This document shows, piece after piece, positions 16,310-23,942 of a stretch of DNA of 64,000 nt. The position numbers and the translations under genes were made by a program. The DNA comes from Magnetaquiglobus sp039908105 (lineage in GTDB: Bacteria; Pseudomonadota; Magnetococcia; Magnetococcales; Magnetaquicoccaceae): positions 3,357 to 67,356 of the forward strand of contig JAMOBI010000002.1 in assembly GCA_039908105.1 (NCBI GenBank), given 5' to 3'. The notes under the pieces were generated by a model. It had not been told where the DNA came from and ran no database searches. It saw only the letters and a program-made list of their open reading frames with translations. How positions within the stretch are numbered: position 1 is the stretch's first letter; every line of letters starts with the position of its first letter.

Positions 16310-16807
16310 ATGGCGATCCGAGTGACTGGCAGCGAGCTTTCCGGAGTGTTATGGATCGAACCGGCGGTGTACGGAGATGCACGAGGTTTTTTTTCTGAGA
16401 GTTTCAATCGGCGCGATTTTCTGGCCGGCACCGGGATTGATGTGGTGTTTGAGCATGAAAGCCAGTATCAGGGGGTGCGCGGACGACGGTTGGGTTGGAG
16501 TCGGGTCTCTTTGGCGGGCGCGGGATGGTTGTGGCGGGTGACGGATGGTGAGTTGTTCGTCGCGGTGCGGGATGCGCGTTCGGATGGTATGACGCAGGGG
16601 GGGTGGGTGCAGGGGTATCTGGATGCCAACCGGATGGGGCAGATCTGGATTCCGCCAGGCATGGTATTTGTTTTTCAGGTGGTGAGTGAAAAGGCGGAGT
16701 GGATTGGGAAATGTACCCGTGAAACAGGGGCTCTGAATTTGGTGTCATTGTCGGGAGGGGATGAAGAGTGGGCGATCGACTGGCCGGTACCGGTTATGCT
16801 GGGTTAA
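16310..16807 (+). CDS. Degenerate RmlC-like cupin (dTDP-4-dehydrorhamnose epimerase fold, active site lost)
   Basis: Protein of 165 residues aligning with RmlC over its length: YGDARGFFSESFNRRDF, ELFVAVRDAR and IWIPPGMVFVF are recognisable. The catalytic elements are changed: the RGLHYQ motif reads RRLGWSR (no His), the AHGF motif reads VFVF (no His), and YKCTxYY reads GKCTRETG (no Tyr). It is therefore unlikely to be an active 3,5-epimerase and may bind a sugar nucleotide or partner protein instead. Its position next to rmlA supports an origin as rmlC. Confidence 0.75.
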   Translation: MAIRVTGSELSGVLWIEPAVYGDARGFFSESFNRRDFLAGTGIDVVFEHESQYQGVRGRRLGWSRVSLAGAGWLWRVTDGELFVAVRDARSDGMTQGGWVQGYLDANRMGQIWIPPGMVFVFQVVSEKAEWIGKCTRETGALNLVSLSGGDEEWAIDWPVPVMLG

Positions 16808-16968
16808 AAATGGTACTCCAGTCGAGGGCTTTTGCCGAGGGAAACCCTTGCGTCCTATGTCAACAGGCCCAGGTGGGGCAACCGGGCTGATTTGACCGGT
16901 GGCGACGGGCTGGCACCGGCCACTCAACCTTCAAGCCTCTGTCACGCGGCTTTGTTCTTGGGCCATGT

Positions 16969-17160
16969 TCGCGGGATTGTTTTGCAAAAGGCGCAAAACA
17001 ATCCCGCAAGCCAAGGCCGCGCGCGGCGCATTTTTCGCAAAAAATGCTTCTTTTGAAGAGCGCGCTAAAGTCAAAGTCAAAACCCTGGGAGATGAATCTC
17101 CCAGACCCTCTCTTTTTTTTCACTAATAAAAACGACACATTCCAAGCCGGGTGCGGTTTA
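16969..17160 (-). repeat. Dispersed repeat copy 5
   Basis: Inverted orientation. Hairpin arms 16971-16985 and 16993-17007 pair perfectly over 15 bp with 7-nt loop AAAAGGC, the reverse complement of the loop in copy 4, although the arms differ completely. Then come GGCCGCGCGCGGCGC, TTTTGAAGAGCGCGCTAAAG, terminator arms CCCTGGGAGA / TCTCCCAGACCCTCTC with T8, and an outer end GGGTGCGGTTTA. On the minus strand that end provides the TAA stop of the next gene. Confidence 0.85.
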
Positions 17161-17490
17161 ATGACCCGACTGATTGAGCGGTTTGAACTGCGACTCCAAC
17201 AGTTCCGCCTGTTTGTTGTTTTCGCGGGTATCGTAGCGTTTCTGCTTGGCCTTCTCGCGAAACGTCTCCTGGGCTCGATCCTGTTCCAGCATCATTTCCA
17301 GCTCGAGTGCGCGCATTTGCCGTTGTGACATGCGGGTGAACTGGATCATGGCCACCAGAATGACCACCACGCCGACCACCACGGAGATTATTTTGGCCTT
17401 GTTGCCTTCATTGTTGGATCCGCCCCCCTTTTTGGATGGGGCTTCGGCGCGTTCTGATCCCTCTTCGCCACCACTTTTTTCTTCTTCCAT
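17158..17490 (-). CDS. Small membrane-anchored coiled-coil protein
   Basis: No family recognised. The protein has 110 residues: an acidic/Lys/Gly-rich N-terminus, one strong transmembrane helix (IISVVVGVVVILVAMIQF, about residues 34-51), then a highly charged helix (MRALELEMMLEQDRAQETF) likely to form a coiled coil. Its TAA stop is the outer three bases of repeat copy 5. A role as a membrane scaffold is possible but not shown. Confidence 0.6.
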   Translation of the reverse strand: MEEEKSGGEEGSERAEAPSKKGGGSNNEGNKAKIISVVVGVVVILVAMIQFTRMSQRQMRALELEMMLEQDRAQETFREKAKQKRYDTRENNKQAELLESQFKPLNQSGH

Positions 17491-17896
17491 GCGCCTTCTC
17501 CATAAACGGATTATTGACTGGAATTGAGTGTCAACCTTTCCAAATCAAAGGTACACAGGATTCCAGGCCAGTTTTCCTTCGGCCCAAAGTTCTTTGATGG
17601 CGCGTCGCGGTGAACGTCGCTGCTTCCATAATGGGTCGAGCATGCCTAGTTGTTTGCGATCAGCGCTTCTAGTCCGCAGGACTTTGATACCAGGTCGCTT
17701 TCACATGGGAGTCGCGGCGTTGACTGCGTCGCGCACTCCTCACGTACTGGTGTGACTGTCTCGTCGCGCTCTTTCTTTGATGCCTTGTTCCTTTAAGTCA
17801 ATAGCGAATTGGTATGAGTTGCGAATGAGAACAAAGCCGAGGCATGCAATTGTTATCTTTATCGGGTGGAGGGCTGAGCGGATTAGGGATTATCGT
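17491..17896. other. Gap with possible decayed coding sequence
   Basis: This stretch of 406 nt has no intact gene. On the minus strand around 17840-17540, broken frames read FAIDLKEQGIKERARR, then Arg-rich fragments (QYVRSARRSQRR) and IKELWAEGKLAWNP, separated by stops and frameshifts. This could be a remnant of an Arg-rich nuclease/transposon-associated protein, but I cannot name it with confidence. Confidence 0.3.
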
Positions 17897-18283
17897 TCAA
17901 GTCAGATCTCGCCAGGTGGATGTCGGGAGTATGTTGTTGATGCGTCCTGAACCCTGGCACCACGGACAGGGATTGGAAAGACCCTGGTCGTCCAATACCA
18001 GCAGTCGTCCGGATCCGCCGCACTCCTCGCAGGTTTCAGCCTCCAGTCCAATGGGACTTGAACCCGTTTTTGACGTTGATCCGGGGGTACGTTTTGGTTC
18101 CAGTGCCTGGAGTCCGAGTGGTGTCAGGTCGTAACTGATGGCAAAGGCCATCGGCGCATCGTTGAGCGCCAGTTGAATCCAGCCGCGAGATTTCAGCGAA
18201 GCGAGTGTGCCAAGATGAAGTTTTGTCTGGCGGCGTTCGTGAATCGCCAGTAGAGCCTTGCGTTGCGCTGGTGTCACATACAT
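17897..18283 (-). CDS. Small protein with DnaJ-type CxxCxGxG zinc motif
   Basis: The protein has 128 residues. The N-terminal half (TPAQRKALLAIHERR, TLASLKSRGWIQ, YDLTPLGLQAL) looks like a winged-helix DNA-binding unit. The C-terminal half has CEECGGSG and CPWCQGSG, two CxxCxGxG modules as in the DnaJ zinc centre, spaced by about 20 residues and probably binding one Zn. The combination suggests a small regulator or chaperone-like adaptor. No specific family recognised. Confidence 0.65.
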   Translation of the reverse strand: MYVTPAQRKALLAIHERRQTKLHLGTLASLKSRGWIQLALNDAPMAFAISYDLTPLGLQALEPKRTPGSTSKTGSSPIGLEAETCEECGGSGRLLVLDDQGLSNPCPWCQGSGRINNILPTSTWRDLT

Positions 18284-18395
18284 TTCGGTGCGGGATTTAA
18301 GGTCAAGAGTCGCTTAAGAGGGGTTGATTCGGCTTGCGCAACCCGTTGTTTGGACGGGTTGCGCAAAGCGTGATGAGTTTTTTTTGAATGCGGGA

Positions 18396-18665
18396 TCAGC
18401 TCTGGGAAGAGTCTCTTCTCCAGAAGCGGATTTTACCGCAGGTTTTGCATTTTGTGACGTGTGCCAACAGATGAATGAAACCCAACGTGATGAACAACGG
18501 AATGATGATGCGACTGGCGGCGATGATGGGACCGAATTGCAGGTCATTGCGGATCAGTTCGCCAGGGTTGTCCAGGATGCCGTAGATGGTGATACCCATT
18601 ATGAAAATGGCACCCAGGATGATCAGACCACGACTGCTTACCAACGGTTGTGAGTGGTGATTCAT
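18396..18665 (-). CDS. Small membrane protein with two helices and a CxxC tail
   Basis: The protein has 89 residues: two hydrophobic helices (GLIILGAIFIMGITIYGIL and IIIPLFITLGFIHLLAH) and a C-terminal CKTCG motif followed by basic residues. No family recognised. It stands alone between hypothetical genes, with AT-rich DNA downstream and upstream. Confidence 0.55.
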   Translation of the reverse strand: MNHHSQPLVSSRGLIILGAIFIMGITIYGILDNPGELIRNDLQFGPIIAASRIIIPLFITLGFIHLLAHVTKCKTCGKIRFWRRDSSQS

Positions 18666-18852
18666 GCCGGCCTCCCTACCTTCCTGGTGAGTTTGCTCTA
18701 CTTAGAAGATCGGTCGAGGATAGGGAAGGGGTTTGGCGAAAAGCAAGGAAAAATTAATTATCGATAAAATTTATTGTTAGTGAATCATCAATCATAGTGT
18801 AAAAAATTGTAACGTATTTTTGTCGCGATAGGTTCAGAATGAACGGGCGGGC

Positions 18853-19443
18853 TTATAATTGTACGATAACCTTGAATGTTTTTGGAGTTTGATCGGTTAT
18901 CGAAAGTGAGTCAAAATGTGCTCCCAGGGATTCAAGCGCTTGCACGTAAGGAGTGGCCTCTGTTGGCCAGATCGAGAGAGTGGACGAGCTGTGACAAAGT
19001 GTGACATCCAGATCGCATCCGGCCAGTCCGGTGGCCAGTCGCAGGGCCTGGAGGCGTTCCGGGTCGTTTCCTGTGACGAGAACGGCCACGGTTTTGGATT
19101 GCGGGTCGCCGGATGGATCCGGCCAATGGATGGCTGGCAAAGAGAGGGTGAGATCGCTTGCCTGGATCCAGCGCCCCAGGGTGGCCAGTCCGCCGGGTTG
19201 GATGGCGGTAAGCGGGGTTGGACCGGCCATTTTCTGGTGATCGTGAGCGCAGTAAGCGGCCTCGATGGCGGTTTCAAGCCACGGTGTCCAGGCGGGATCC
19301 CCTAGCTGTCGGACCCCTTCGTGCAGGAAGAAGAGTCGCATGCGCCATGGGGCCTGCACACGGTCTTGCAGTCTTTGCAGCCATCCGTTGGGCAGATGGG
19401 CGCGGGTGATCAGGAGGGTGATTTCCAGAGGAGGTGTGGTCAC
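18853..19443 (-). CDS. Tandem DsrE-like domain protein
   Basis: The protein has 196 residues from a GTG start overlapping the CopD-like gene stop by 4 nt (GTGA). Two DsrE/YchN-like halves are suggested: the first with RLFFLHEGV, the second with VAVLVTGNDPERLQALRLATGL and CDLDVTLC. DsrE-family proteins are small sulfur-carrier or thiol proteins; here there is at least one cysteine in each half. A fused or duplicated form is uncommon. The longer open frame upstream is antisense shadow of the CopD-like gene and rejected. Function inferred weakly. Confidence 0.6.
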   Translation of the reverse strand: MTTPPLEITLLITRAHLPNGWLQRLQDRVQAPWRMRLFFLHEGVRQLGDPAWTPWLETAIEAAYCAHDHQKMAGPTPLTAIQPGGLATLGRWIQASDLTLSLPAIHWPDPSGDPQSKTVAVLVTGNDPERLQALRLATGLAGCDLDVTLCHSSSTLSIWPTEATPYVQALESLGAHFDSLSITDQTPKTFKVIVQL

Positions 19444-19901
19444 CAGTAGCGACCTGCTCCGGCGACGGCCACGTTGATCAGGCCGAGGATGAGGTTGATG
19501 TTGACCAGTTTGCGCAGGCGCTCGATGTAGAGTCCGGCCTCCGGATAGAGGAGTTCCCGGGTCATGTGTCGCATGGCGCGAAAGTCGCGGAAAAAGATCA
19601 CCACGAAAATGATGATCATGATCCAGCCGAGTCCTTCCATGACATGGATATGGCGTCCGACGTTGGTCATGCCGCCAAAACCGCTGAAAATCATCCAATA
19701 GCCGGTGATGGGGAGGGTGATGACGCAGGCCCAGACCACAACCATGAAGCGGGTCAGGATGCCCGACCAGAGTTCAACCCGCAGGGGCAGTTCCAGGTTG
19801 AGTGCCGACGGACGCACGATCCAGAGGGCAAAGAACATGCCGCCCACCCAGAGGGTTGCGGCGATCAGGTGCAGGAGCAGGGCGAGGGTCATGGCGTGCA
19901 C
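19440..19901 (-). CDS. CopD-like four-helix membrane protein
   Basis: Integral membrane protein of 153 residues with four helices. The first reads LALLLHLIAATLWVGGMFFALWI, with the conserved HLxxAxxWVGG of CopD/DUF2269-type proteins; the second reads GYWMIF after VITLPITG, the third GWIMIIIFVVIFF and the fourth LILGLINVAVAG. Conserved His residues could bind metal or haem. It is translationally coupled to the DsrE-like gene downstream, suggesting a joint redox function. Confidence 0.75.
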   Translation of the reverse strand: MHAMTLALLLHLIAATLWVGGMFFALWIVRPSALNLELPLRVELWSGILTRFMVVVWACVITLPITGYWMIFSGFGGMTNVGRHIHVMEGLGWIMIIIFVVIFFRDFRAMRHMTRELLYPEAGLYIERLRKLVNINLILGLINVAVAGAGRYW

Positions 19902-20028
19902 GGAGTCGTGGAGTGAGGGGGGTGATCATGAAGCTGATGTCATGATGGACTCAAACGGCAGCGAATCGCAATGATGATTTCTCAAAGCCTGTTTGGCCAT
20001 GGTCGAACAGTTGGTGCGGGCCATCCTT

Positions 20029-20083
20029 GGCCCGCCAAATTGCGGAGCGATTTGGCGGGCCGGATCGAATGTGCTTTCGATCC
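20029..20083. repeat. Two adjacent hairpins in an intergenic region
   Basis: The first stem GGCCCGCCAAAT / ATTTGGCGGGCC is perfect over 12 bp with a 9-nt loop (20029-20061). Immediately adjacent is GGATCGAA / TTCGATCC (20062-20083). There is no T-run, so it is not a standard terminator. It lies between the nudix gene 3' end and the CopD-like gene start on the minus strand. Confidence 0.6.
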
Positions 20084-20126
20084 GAGCGCGTTTAAAGTTT
20101 CATGGCTGGAGTCACCAAACGCTCTT

Positions 20127-20717
20127 TCATGTTTCGCGCTGCAAGCGTTCCCGGTTGGCGATCAGCCACTGCATGGCCAGGATGGCGATCGCCGAGTTGA
20201 ATCTCTGCTGTTCGAACCACTCCAGGGCAGTGGCGAAGGGTATGACCAGGGGTTGGATGTTTTCATCCTCGTGTTCCAGGCCGCCGCCGGTCTCGTGCGT
20301 GCTGGTGGAGTCGAACAGCCCGCAATAAAGATGCACCCGTTCGTTGCTGCCGCTTGGACTGAGATAAAAAGAATGCACCGGCAGCAGCGCATACGGGGAC
20401 CAGCCCGTCTCCTCGATGACTTCTCGTCTGGCCACGGCTTCCGGATCGGTTTGGCATCCGCATGAGCCGGCGACGATTTCGGTGCACCAGCCGGACTCCC
20501 CGTGCAGGAAAGGACCGGGTCGAAACTGGCGAATCAAACCGATTTGGTCCAGTTTTGGATCGTACAGCAGCACGGCAGCGGCATCTCCGCGTTCGATCAC
20601 CTCCAGACCAACCTCGCGGCTCATCGGTCCATCGAAGCGTTGATAGCGCAATTTCAGACGGACCAGGCGGAAAAAGCCTTGGTAGAGTTCTTGGATATCC
20701 AGCAGTTCGGCTTTCAT
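20127..20717 (-). CDS. Nudix hydrolase, ADP-ribose pyrophosphatase-like
   Basis: Hydrolyses nucleoside diphosphate derivatives such as ADP-ribose. The protein has 196 residues and the NudF/ADPRase arrangement: LIRQFRPGP, then a Nudix box ending ARREVIEETGW. The first Glu of the box (Gx5E) appears as Thr, while the catalytic REVIEE core is intact. A Cys-rich GSCGCQ replaces the usual acidic loop. It stands alone, facing the 900-nt non-coding stretch. Confidence 0.88.
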   Translation of the reverse strand: MKAELLDIQELYQGFFRLVRLKLRYQRFDGPMSREVGLEVIERGDAAAVLLYDPKLDQIGLIRQFRPGPFLHGESGWCTEIVAGSCGCQTDPEAVARREVIEETGWSPYALLPVHSFYLSPSGSNERVHLYCGLFDSTSTHETGGGLEHEDENIQPLVIPFATALEWFEQQRFNSAIAILAMQWLIANRERLQRET

Positions 20718-21617
20718 GCGCGTTTCTTTAGGATCGGGTCGGGTGTGGTGGAATCGATGCCTGGTGATAAAGATTAATGAAATCTGTATGGATTCATAGT
20801 GGTCATGTAGAGAATAAATGAATAGGGCTTCAAAGAATTATTGCGTGAATCCTTGCAATTTGGTGGCGACAGTGTCATGATTTGTTACATAGGCATTGGT
20901 TCGTAAATTGCAATGCTTATCCTCAATCGGTTTCGTGCCGAAAAGGGAATCATGATCCAACAAGGTCATGATGGTGTGTCCGGATTCCGGGGCTGGATAG
21001 CGTTCGAGATGGGTTTCCCTTCTCGGCGCCCCAGCCCGGCGGATCCTCCCGATGATCGGCATGGCACGCCGCATGTTTCCTACCGGTCCCGCCTGGGGTT
21101 GGGCGAGAATCCCTTTCGTCACCGGCCAAGGAACGATCAAGACTCATGACCACGCTTCGGATCTTTGCAGTCCTGATGAGGATTATAGAATCCTTATCGG
21201 CGACGTCAACCAGGTTGCTCATCGCGGGTGGGACCGGATGTGACGCGCGCTTGATTGAATTTGGCAAACGTGCGATCACTCTTCTTTGCGTACCCTTTGT
21301 TGAGCGGCGTGGCACATGACCGTCGTGCCTTGAGCTCGACCGGCACGCATGGCGCAGGTGTGGGTGCCTGCGCATTCCATCAACCGGAAGGGGCTGCACG
21401 GCGATCGTTATTCGTGCTGCCCTTGAAACCAGGCTTCAAGGATTTCGGTGGTCGTTGCGCGTGTTTTGGGGGATTCAACCAATTGTGCGCGTGCGTTCGT
21501 GGTCGTTTTCGACCCATGCGGCAGAATTTGCCTGTTGTCGTCGTTGGAATGTGTTAGGATAAGCTGTTGTTTTCTCGATAGCGGTGCATTTCCAACCTCG
21601 ATCGAAGGCGGCGGTCG
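20718..21617. other. 900-nt stretch without a supported gene
   Basis: AT-rich at first, GC-rich from about 20980. Several short open frames exist on both strands, but none has a ribosome-binding site, a recognisable family or consistent codon use. It should hold the promoters of the divergent nudix and cNMP-binding genes. I see no tRNA, rRNA or riboswitch. Confidence 0.5.
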
Positions 21618-22310
21618 ATGCGGGCGATAACGGCTCTGGATACAAACCTGTTTCTGGCGATCTTTTGGCAGATCGATTTTTTTGATCCCTTCGACGATGG
21701 GGAGCGGCTGGCCCTGGCCCAACACGCCCATCTGGTCGCCTACGAGGTCGGCGACTCCCTCATTGAAGAAGGGAGTCACGAAGAACGTAGCCTGTTTCTG
21801 CTGTTGGCCGGCGAGGCCAGCGTGGTCAAAGAGGGGGCGAGCATCCCCCTGGCAACGCTTGCGCCGGGCGATTTCTTTGGCGAAGTCGCCTTTCTGACCG
21901 ATCGTCCCCGCACCTCCAACGTCATCGTCCATCCGCCCGAGTGGGCGGGTTCGGAACTCCCGGCCATCCCTGAACTCTTCTCACTCGGACTGCCGGAATC
22001 CATCCGCACGTCCACCGCTTTGGTATTGCGCTTCGATGCGTCACTCATGAGCCGATCCGAGGCGACTCTGCGCATCAAGATCAAGGATCAGATCATCCGT
22101 CATCTGACCCGGCGGGTTGATCTGATGCACGCCAAGGTGGTCGAACACATCGGACGGGTGCCACAACTCTCCGTGGATGACGATCTTGAGGTGGCATTGC
22201 GCGAGGGGCATCAGGCCCCGATCGCCGAACGCGAGCGCACCAAGGATTGGCTGATCGAACAGCTCGCCGCCTTTCTCGATGAACTCAACAACGCGCTGGT
22301 GGTCTGTTGA
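21618..22310 (+). CDS. Cyclic nucleotide-binding domain protein
   Basis: The protein has 230 residues. The N-terminal half is a cNMP-binding beta-roll (YEVGDSLIEEGS, LFLLLAGEASVV, LAPGDFFGEVAFLTDRPRTSNV). The phosphate-binding cassette FGEVAFLTDRPRTS is close to the canonical FGE(L/I)AL...R.A, so a ligand is plausible. The C-terminal half is charged and helical with no DNA-binding HTH that I can see, so it is probably not a CRP-type regulator. The next gene overlaps its stop. Confidence 0.8.
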   Translation: MRAITALDTNLFLAIFWQIDFFDPFDDGERLALAQHAHLVAYEVGDSLIEEGSHEERSLFLLLAGEASVVKEGASIPLATLAPGDFFGEVAFLTDRPRTSNVIVHPPEWAGSELPAIPELFSLGLPESIRTSTALVLRFDASLMSRSEATLRIKIKDQIIRHLTRRVDLMHAKVVEHIGRVPQLSVDDDLEVALREGHQAPIAERERTKDWLIEQLAAFLDELNNALVVC

Positions 22311-22840
22311 CTCCCCCCACTCCCCCTTCAACCCCTCCACCCCCCAAACGGCTGCCGATTGCCATCAGTGGCTGTCTGCTGGGCCTACCGGTTCGGTATG
22401 ATGGTCAAGACAAATCCTGGCCCCTGATCGAATCGCTGATCGCCTCCGGTGTCATCCTGCTGCCGTTTTGTCCGGAGAGCGAATCCGGCCTGGGCGTGCC
22501 GCGCGAACCGATGCGTCTGGAGGGGGATCCGGATCATCCCATGCTCCTGACCATCGAATCGCGCTGCGATCACACCGCGCTTTTGACCGAATGGTCTTCG
22601 GAACGACTCGACCGGCTCGCCGAGTCCGGGGTGCGGGGGGTGATCTGCAAAGCGCGCTCGCCCTCGTGCGGCCTGCATGCCGTGCCGGTGTGTGACGCTG
22701 CCGGAATGCCACGGGGCGCGGGGATGGGGATGTTCGTGCGCGCCTGTCGGGACCGTTTCCCGGCCATGCCCATTGAGGAGGCCGACCAAATGGCCGATTG
22801 GCCGGCGGTGGCAGCCTTTTTGGAGCGCTGTGCATGGTGA
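22307..22840 (+). CDS. DUF523 family protein
   Basis: Protein of 177 residues of the DUF523 (YbbK-type) family: SGCLLGLPVRYDG, LLPFCPESESGLGVPREP and the CKARSPSCG motif are diagnostic. The conserved cysteines suggest metal or Fe-S binding; the function is unknown. The start is TTG overlapping the previous stop (TTGA). A Pro-rich leader of about 13 residues precedes the domain, so a later start is possible. It overlaps rsmD by 7 nt. Confidence 0.85.
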   Translation: MTPPTPPSTPPPPKRLPIAISGCLLGLPVRYDGQDKSWPLIESLIASGVILLPFCPESESGLGVPREPMRLEGDPDHPMLLTIESRCDHTALLTEWSSERLDRLAESGVRGVICKARSPSCGLHAVPVCDAAGMPRGAGMGMFVRACRDRFPAMPIEEADQMADWPAVAAFLERCAW

Positions 22841-23442
22841 GGGTCTCGGGCGGGGTGTTGCGCGGGCGGGTTTTGGCGGCCTTGCCGGATGAACGGGTGC
22901 GACCGACCACCGGGCGGATGCGCGAGACGATTTTCTCGTTGCTCGGACCGCGCATCGTCGATTTGTGGGTTTTGGATCTCTTCGCCGGCAGCGGGATCCT
23001 GGGTATCGAGGCGTTGAGTCGCGGGGCGCGTGCGGCGGTGTTCGTCGAGCGGGATCCTCAGATCGCCGCTCTGCTGGAGCGCAACCTGGCGAGCCTGCGA
23101 TTGGAGGCGCGTGCGCGGGTGTGCGTCGATTCGGTGGTGCGTCCGGGAGTTGCGGCGCAGCTGAGGCAGGAGACGCGTACGCTTTTTGACGATTGGCGCA
23201 CGTTTGACTTGATTTTCATGGATCCACCCTATCATGCCGGCCTGCTTGCGCCGACCCTGGCGATGCTGGCCGGATCCGCTCTGTTGGCCCCCGAGGCCAT
23301 GGTTGTGGCCGAACACGAAACAACAAGCGTGGCAAAAGGGGTTGCTCCCGGATGGCGTCCGATGCACAATCGTCGCCAGGGTGAGTCCCAGGTCTCTTTT
23401 TGGCAGTGGCGCGGGGAAGCCACGAAAACAGGGAGGTTATGA
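22834..23442 (+). CDS. rsmD: 16S rRNA (guanine966-N2)-methyltransferase RsmD
   Basis: SAM-dependent methyltransferase of 202 residues acting on 16S rRNA G966. Seen: RVSGGVLRGR at the N-terminus, RPTTGRMRETIFSLL, the SAM loop VLDLFAGSGILGIEALSRGA and the catalytic DPPY motif in IFMDPPY. Start ATG 22834, inside the end of the DUF523 gene. It overlaps coaD by 4 nt (ATGA), the usual rsmD-coaD pairing. Confidence 0.95.
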   Translation: MVRVSGGVLRGRVLAALPDERVRPTTGRMRETIFSLLGPRIVDLWVLDLFAGSGILGIEALSRGARAAVFVERDPQIAALLERNLASLRLEARARVCVDSVVRPGVAAQLRQETRTLFDDWRTFDLIFMDPPYHAGLLAPTLAMLAGSALLAPEAMVVAEHETTSVAKGVAPGWRPMHNRRQGESQVSFWQWRGEATKTGRL

Positions 23443-23942
23443 ACAGAATCGCAGTCTACCCGGGGAGTTTCGACCCCGTGACTTTCGGCCATCTGGATAT
23501 CATCCGGCGCGGGGCGCGACTCGTGGACCGGCTGGTGGTGGCTGTGGCGGTCAACAGCGAAAAGAGCGCCCTCTTCACCGGTAGCGAGCGGATCGGTTTC
23601 CTGCAAGAGGCGGTGGCGGGGATTCCCGGTGTCGAGGTGTGTCGCATGGATGGCCTGCTGGTCGACTTCGTGCGCCAGTTGGGAGCCCATTTCGTGCTGC
23701 GCGGCCTGCGTGCCGTGGCCGATTTCGAATACGAATTCCAGATGGCCGGCATGAATCGACAGTTGAGCCCGGAGGTCGAGACGGTCTTTTTAGTCTCCGG
23801 CGAGGAGACGATGTTCCTCTCCTCACGGCTGATACGCGAGATCGCCGGCATGGGCGGGGATGTGAGCCGCTTTACGCCCGCATCCGTCATTCCGGAGATG
23901 CGGCGGCGCATGATGGCACGTCTGGGACGGGGGCCGGATTGA
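23439..23942 (+). CDS. coaD: Phosphopantetheine adenylyltransferase CoaD
   Basis: Transfers AMP to 4'-phosphopantetheine in CoA synthesis; hexameric in relatives. The protein has 167 residues. Seen: YPGSFDPVTFGHLDII (the T/HxGH nucleotidyltransferase motif), RGLRAVADFEYE and the C-terminal SSRLIREIAGMGGDV. GGGAGG precedes the ATG. It overlaps rsmD by 4 nt and miaB by 4 nt. Confidence 0.97.
   Translation: MNRIAVYPGSFDPVTFGHLDIIRRGARLVDRLVVAVAVNSEKSALFTGSERIGFLQEAVAGIPGVEVCRMDGLLVDFVRQLGAHFVLRGLRAVADFEYEFQMAGMNRQLSPEVETVFLVSGEETMFLSSRLIREIAGMGGDVSRFTPASVIPEMRRRMMARLGRGPD

Noticed and set aside
17528..17755. 75-codon plus-strand frame
   Set aside because: No ribosome-binding site or domain; overlaps the region that looks like decayed sequence on the other strand.
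19444..19698. N-terminal extension of the DsrE-like gene
   Set aside because: Lies antisense-like over the CopD-like gene in another frame and has His/Arg/Pro shadow composition; the GTG overlapping the CopD-like stop is the better start.
21173..21215. Hammerhead-like CTGATGA followed by a small stem
   Set aside because: The GAAA core element expected after stem II is missing and stems I and III do not form.
20950..21557. Several 70-150 codon frames on both strands in the 900-nt gap
   Set aside because: Mutually overlapping, Arg/His/Pro-rich, lacking start signals or family motifs.
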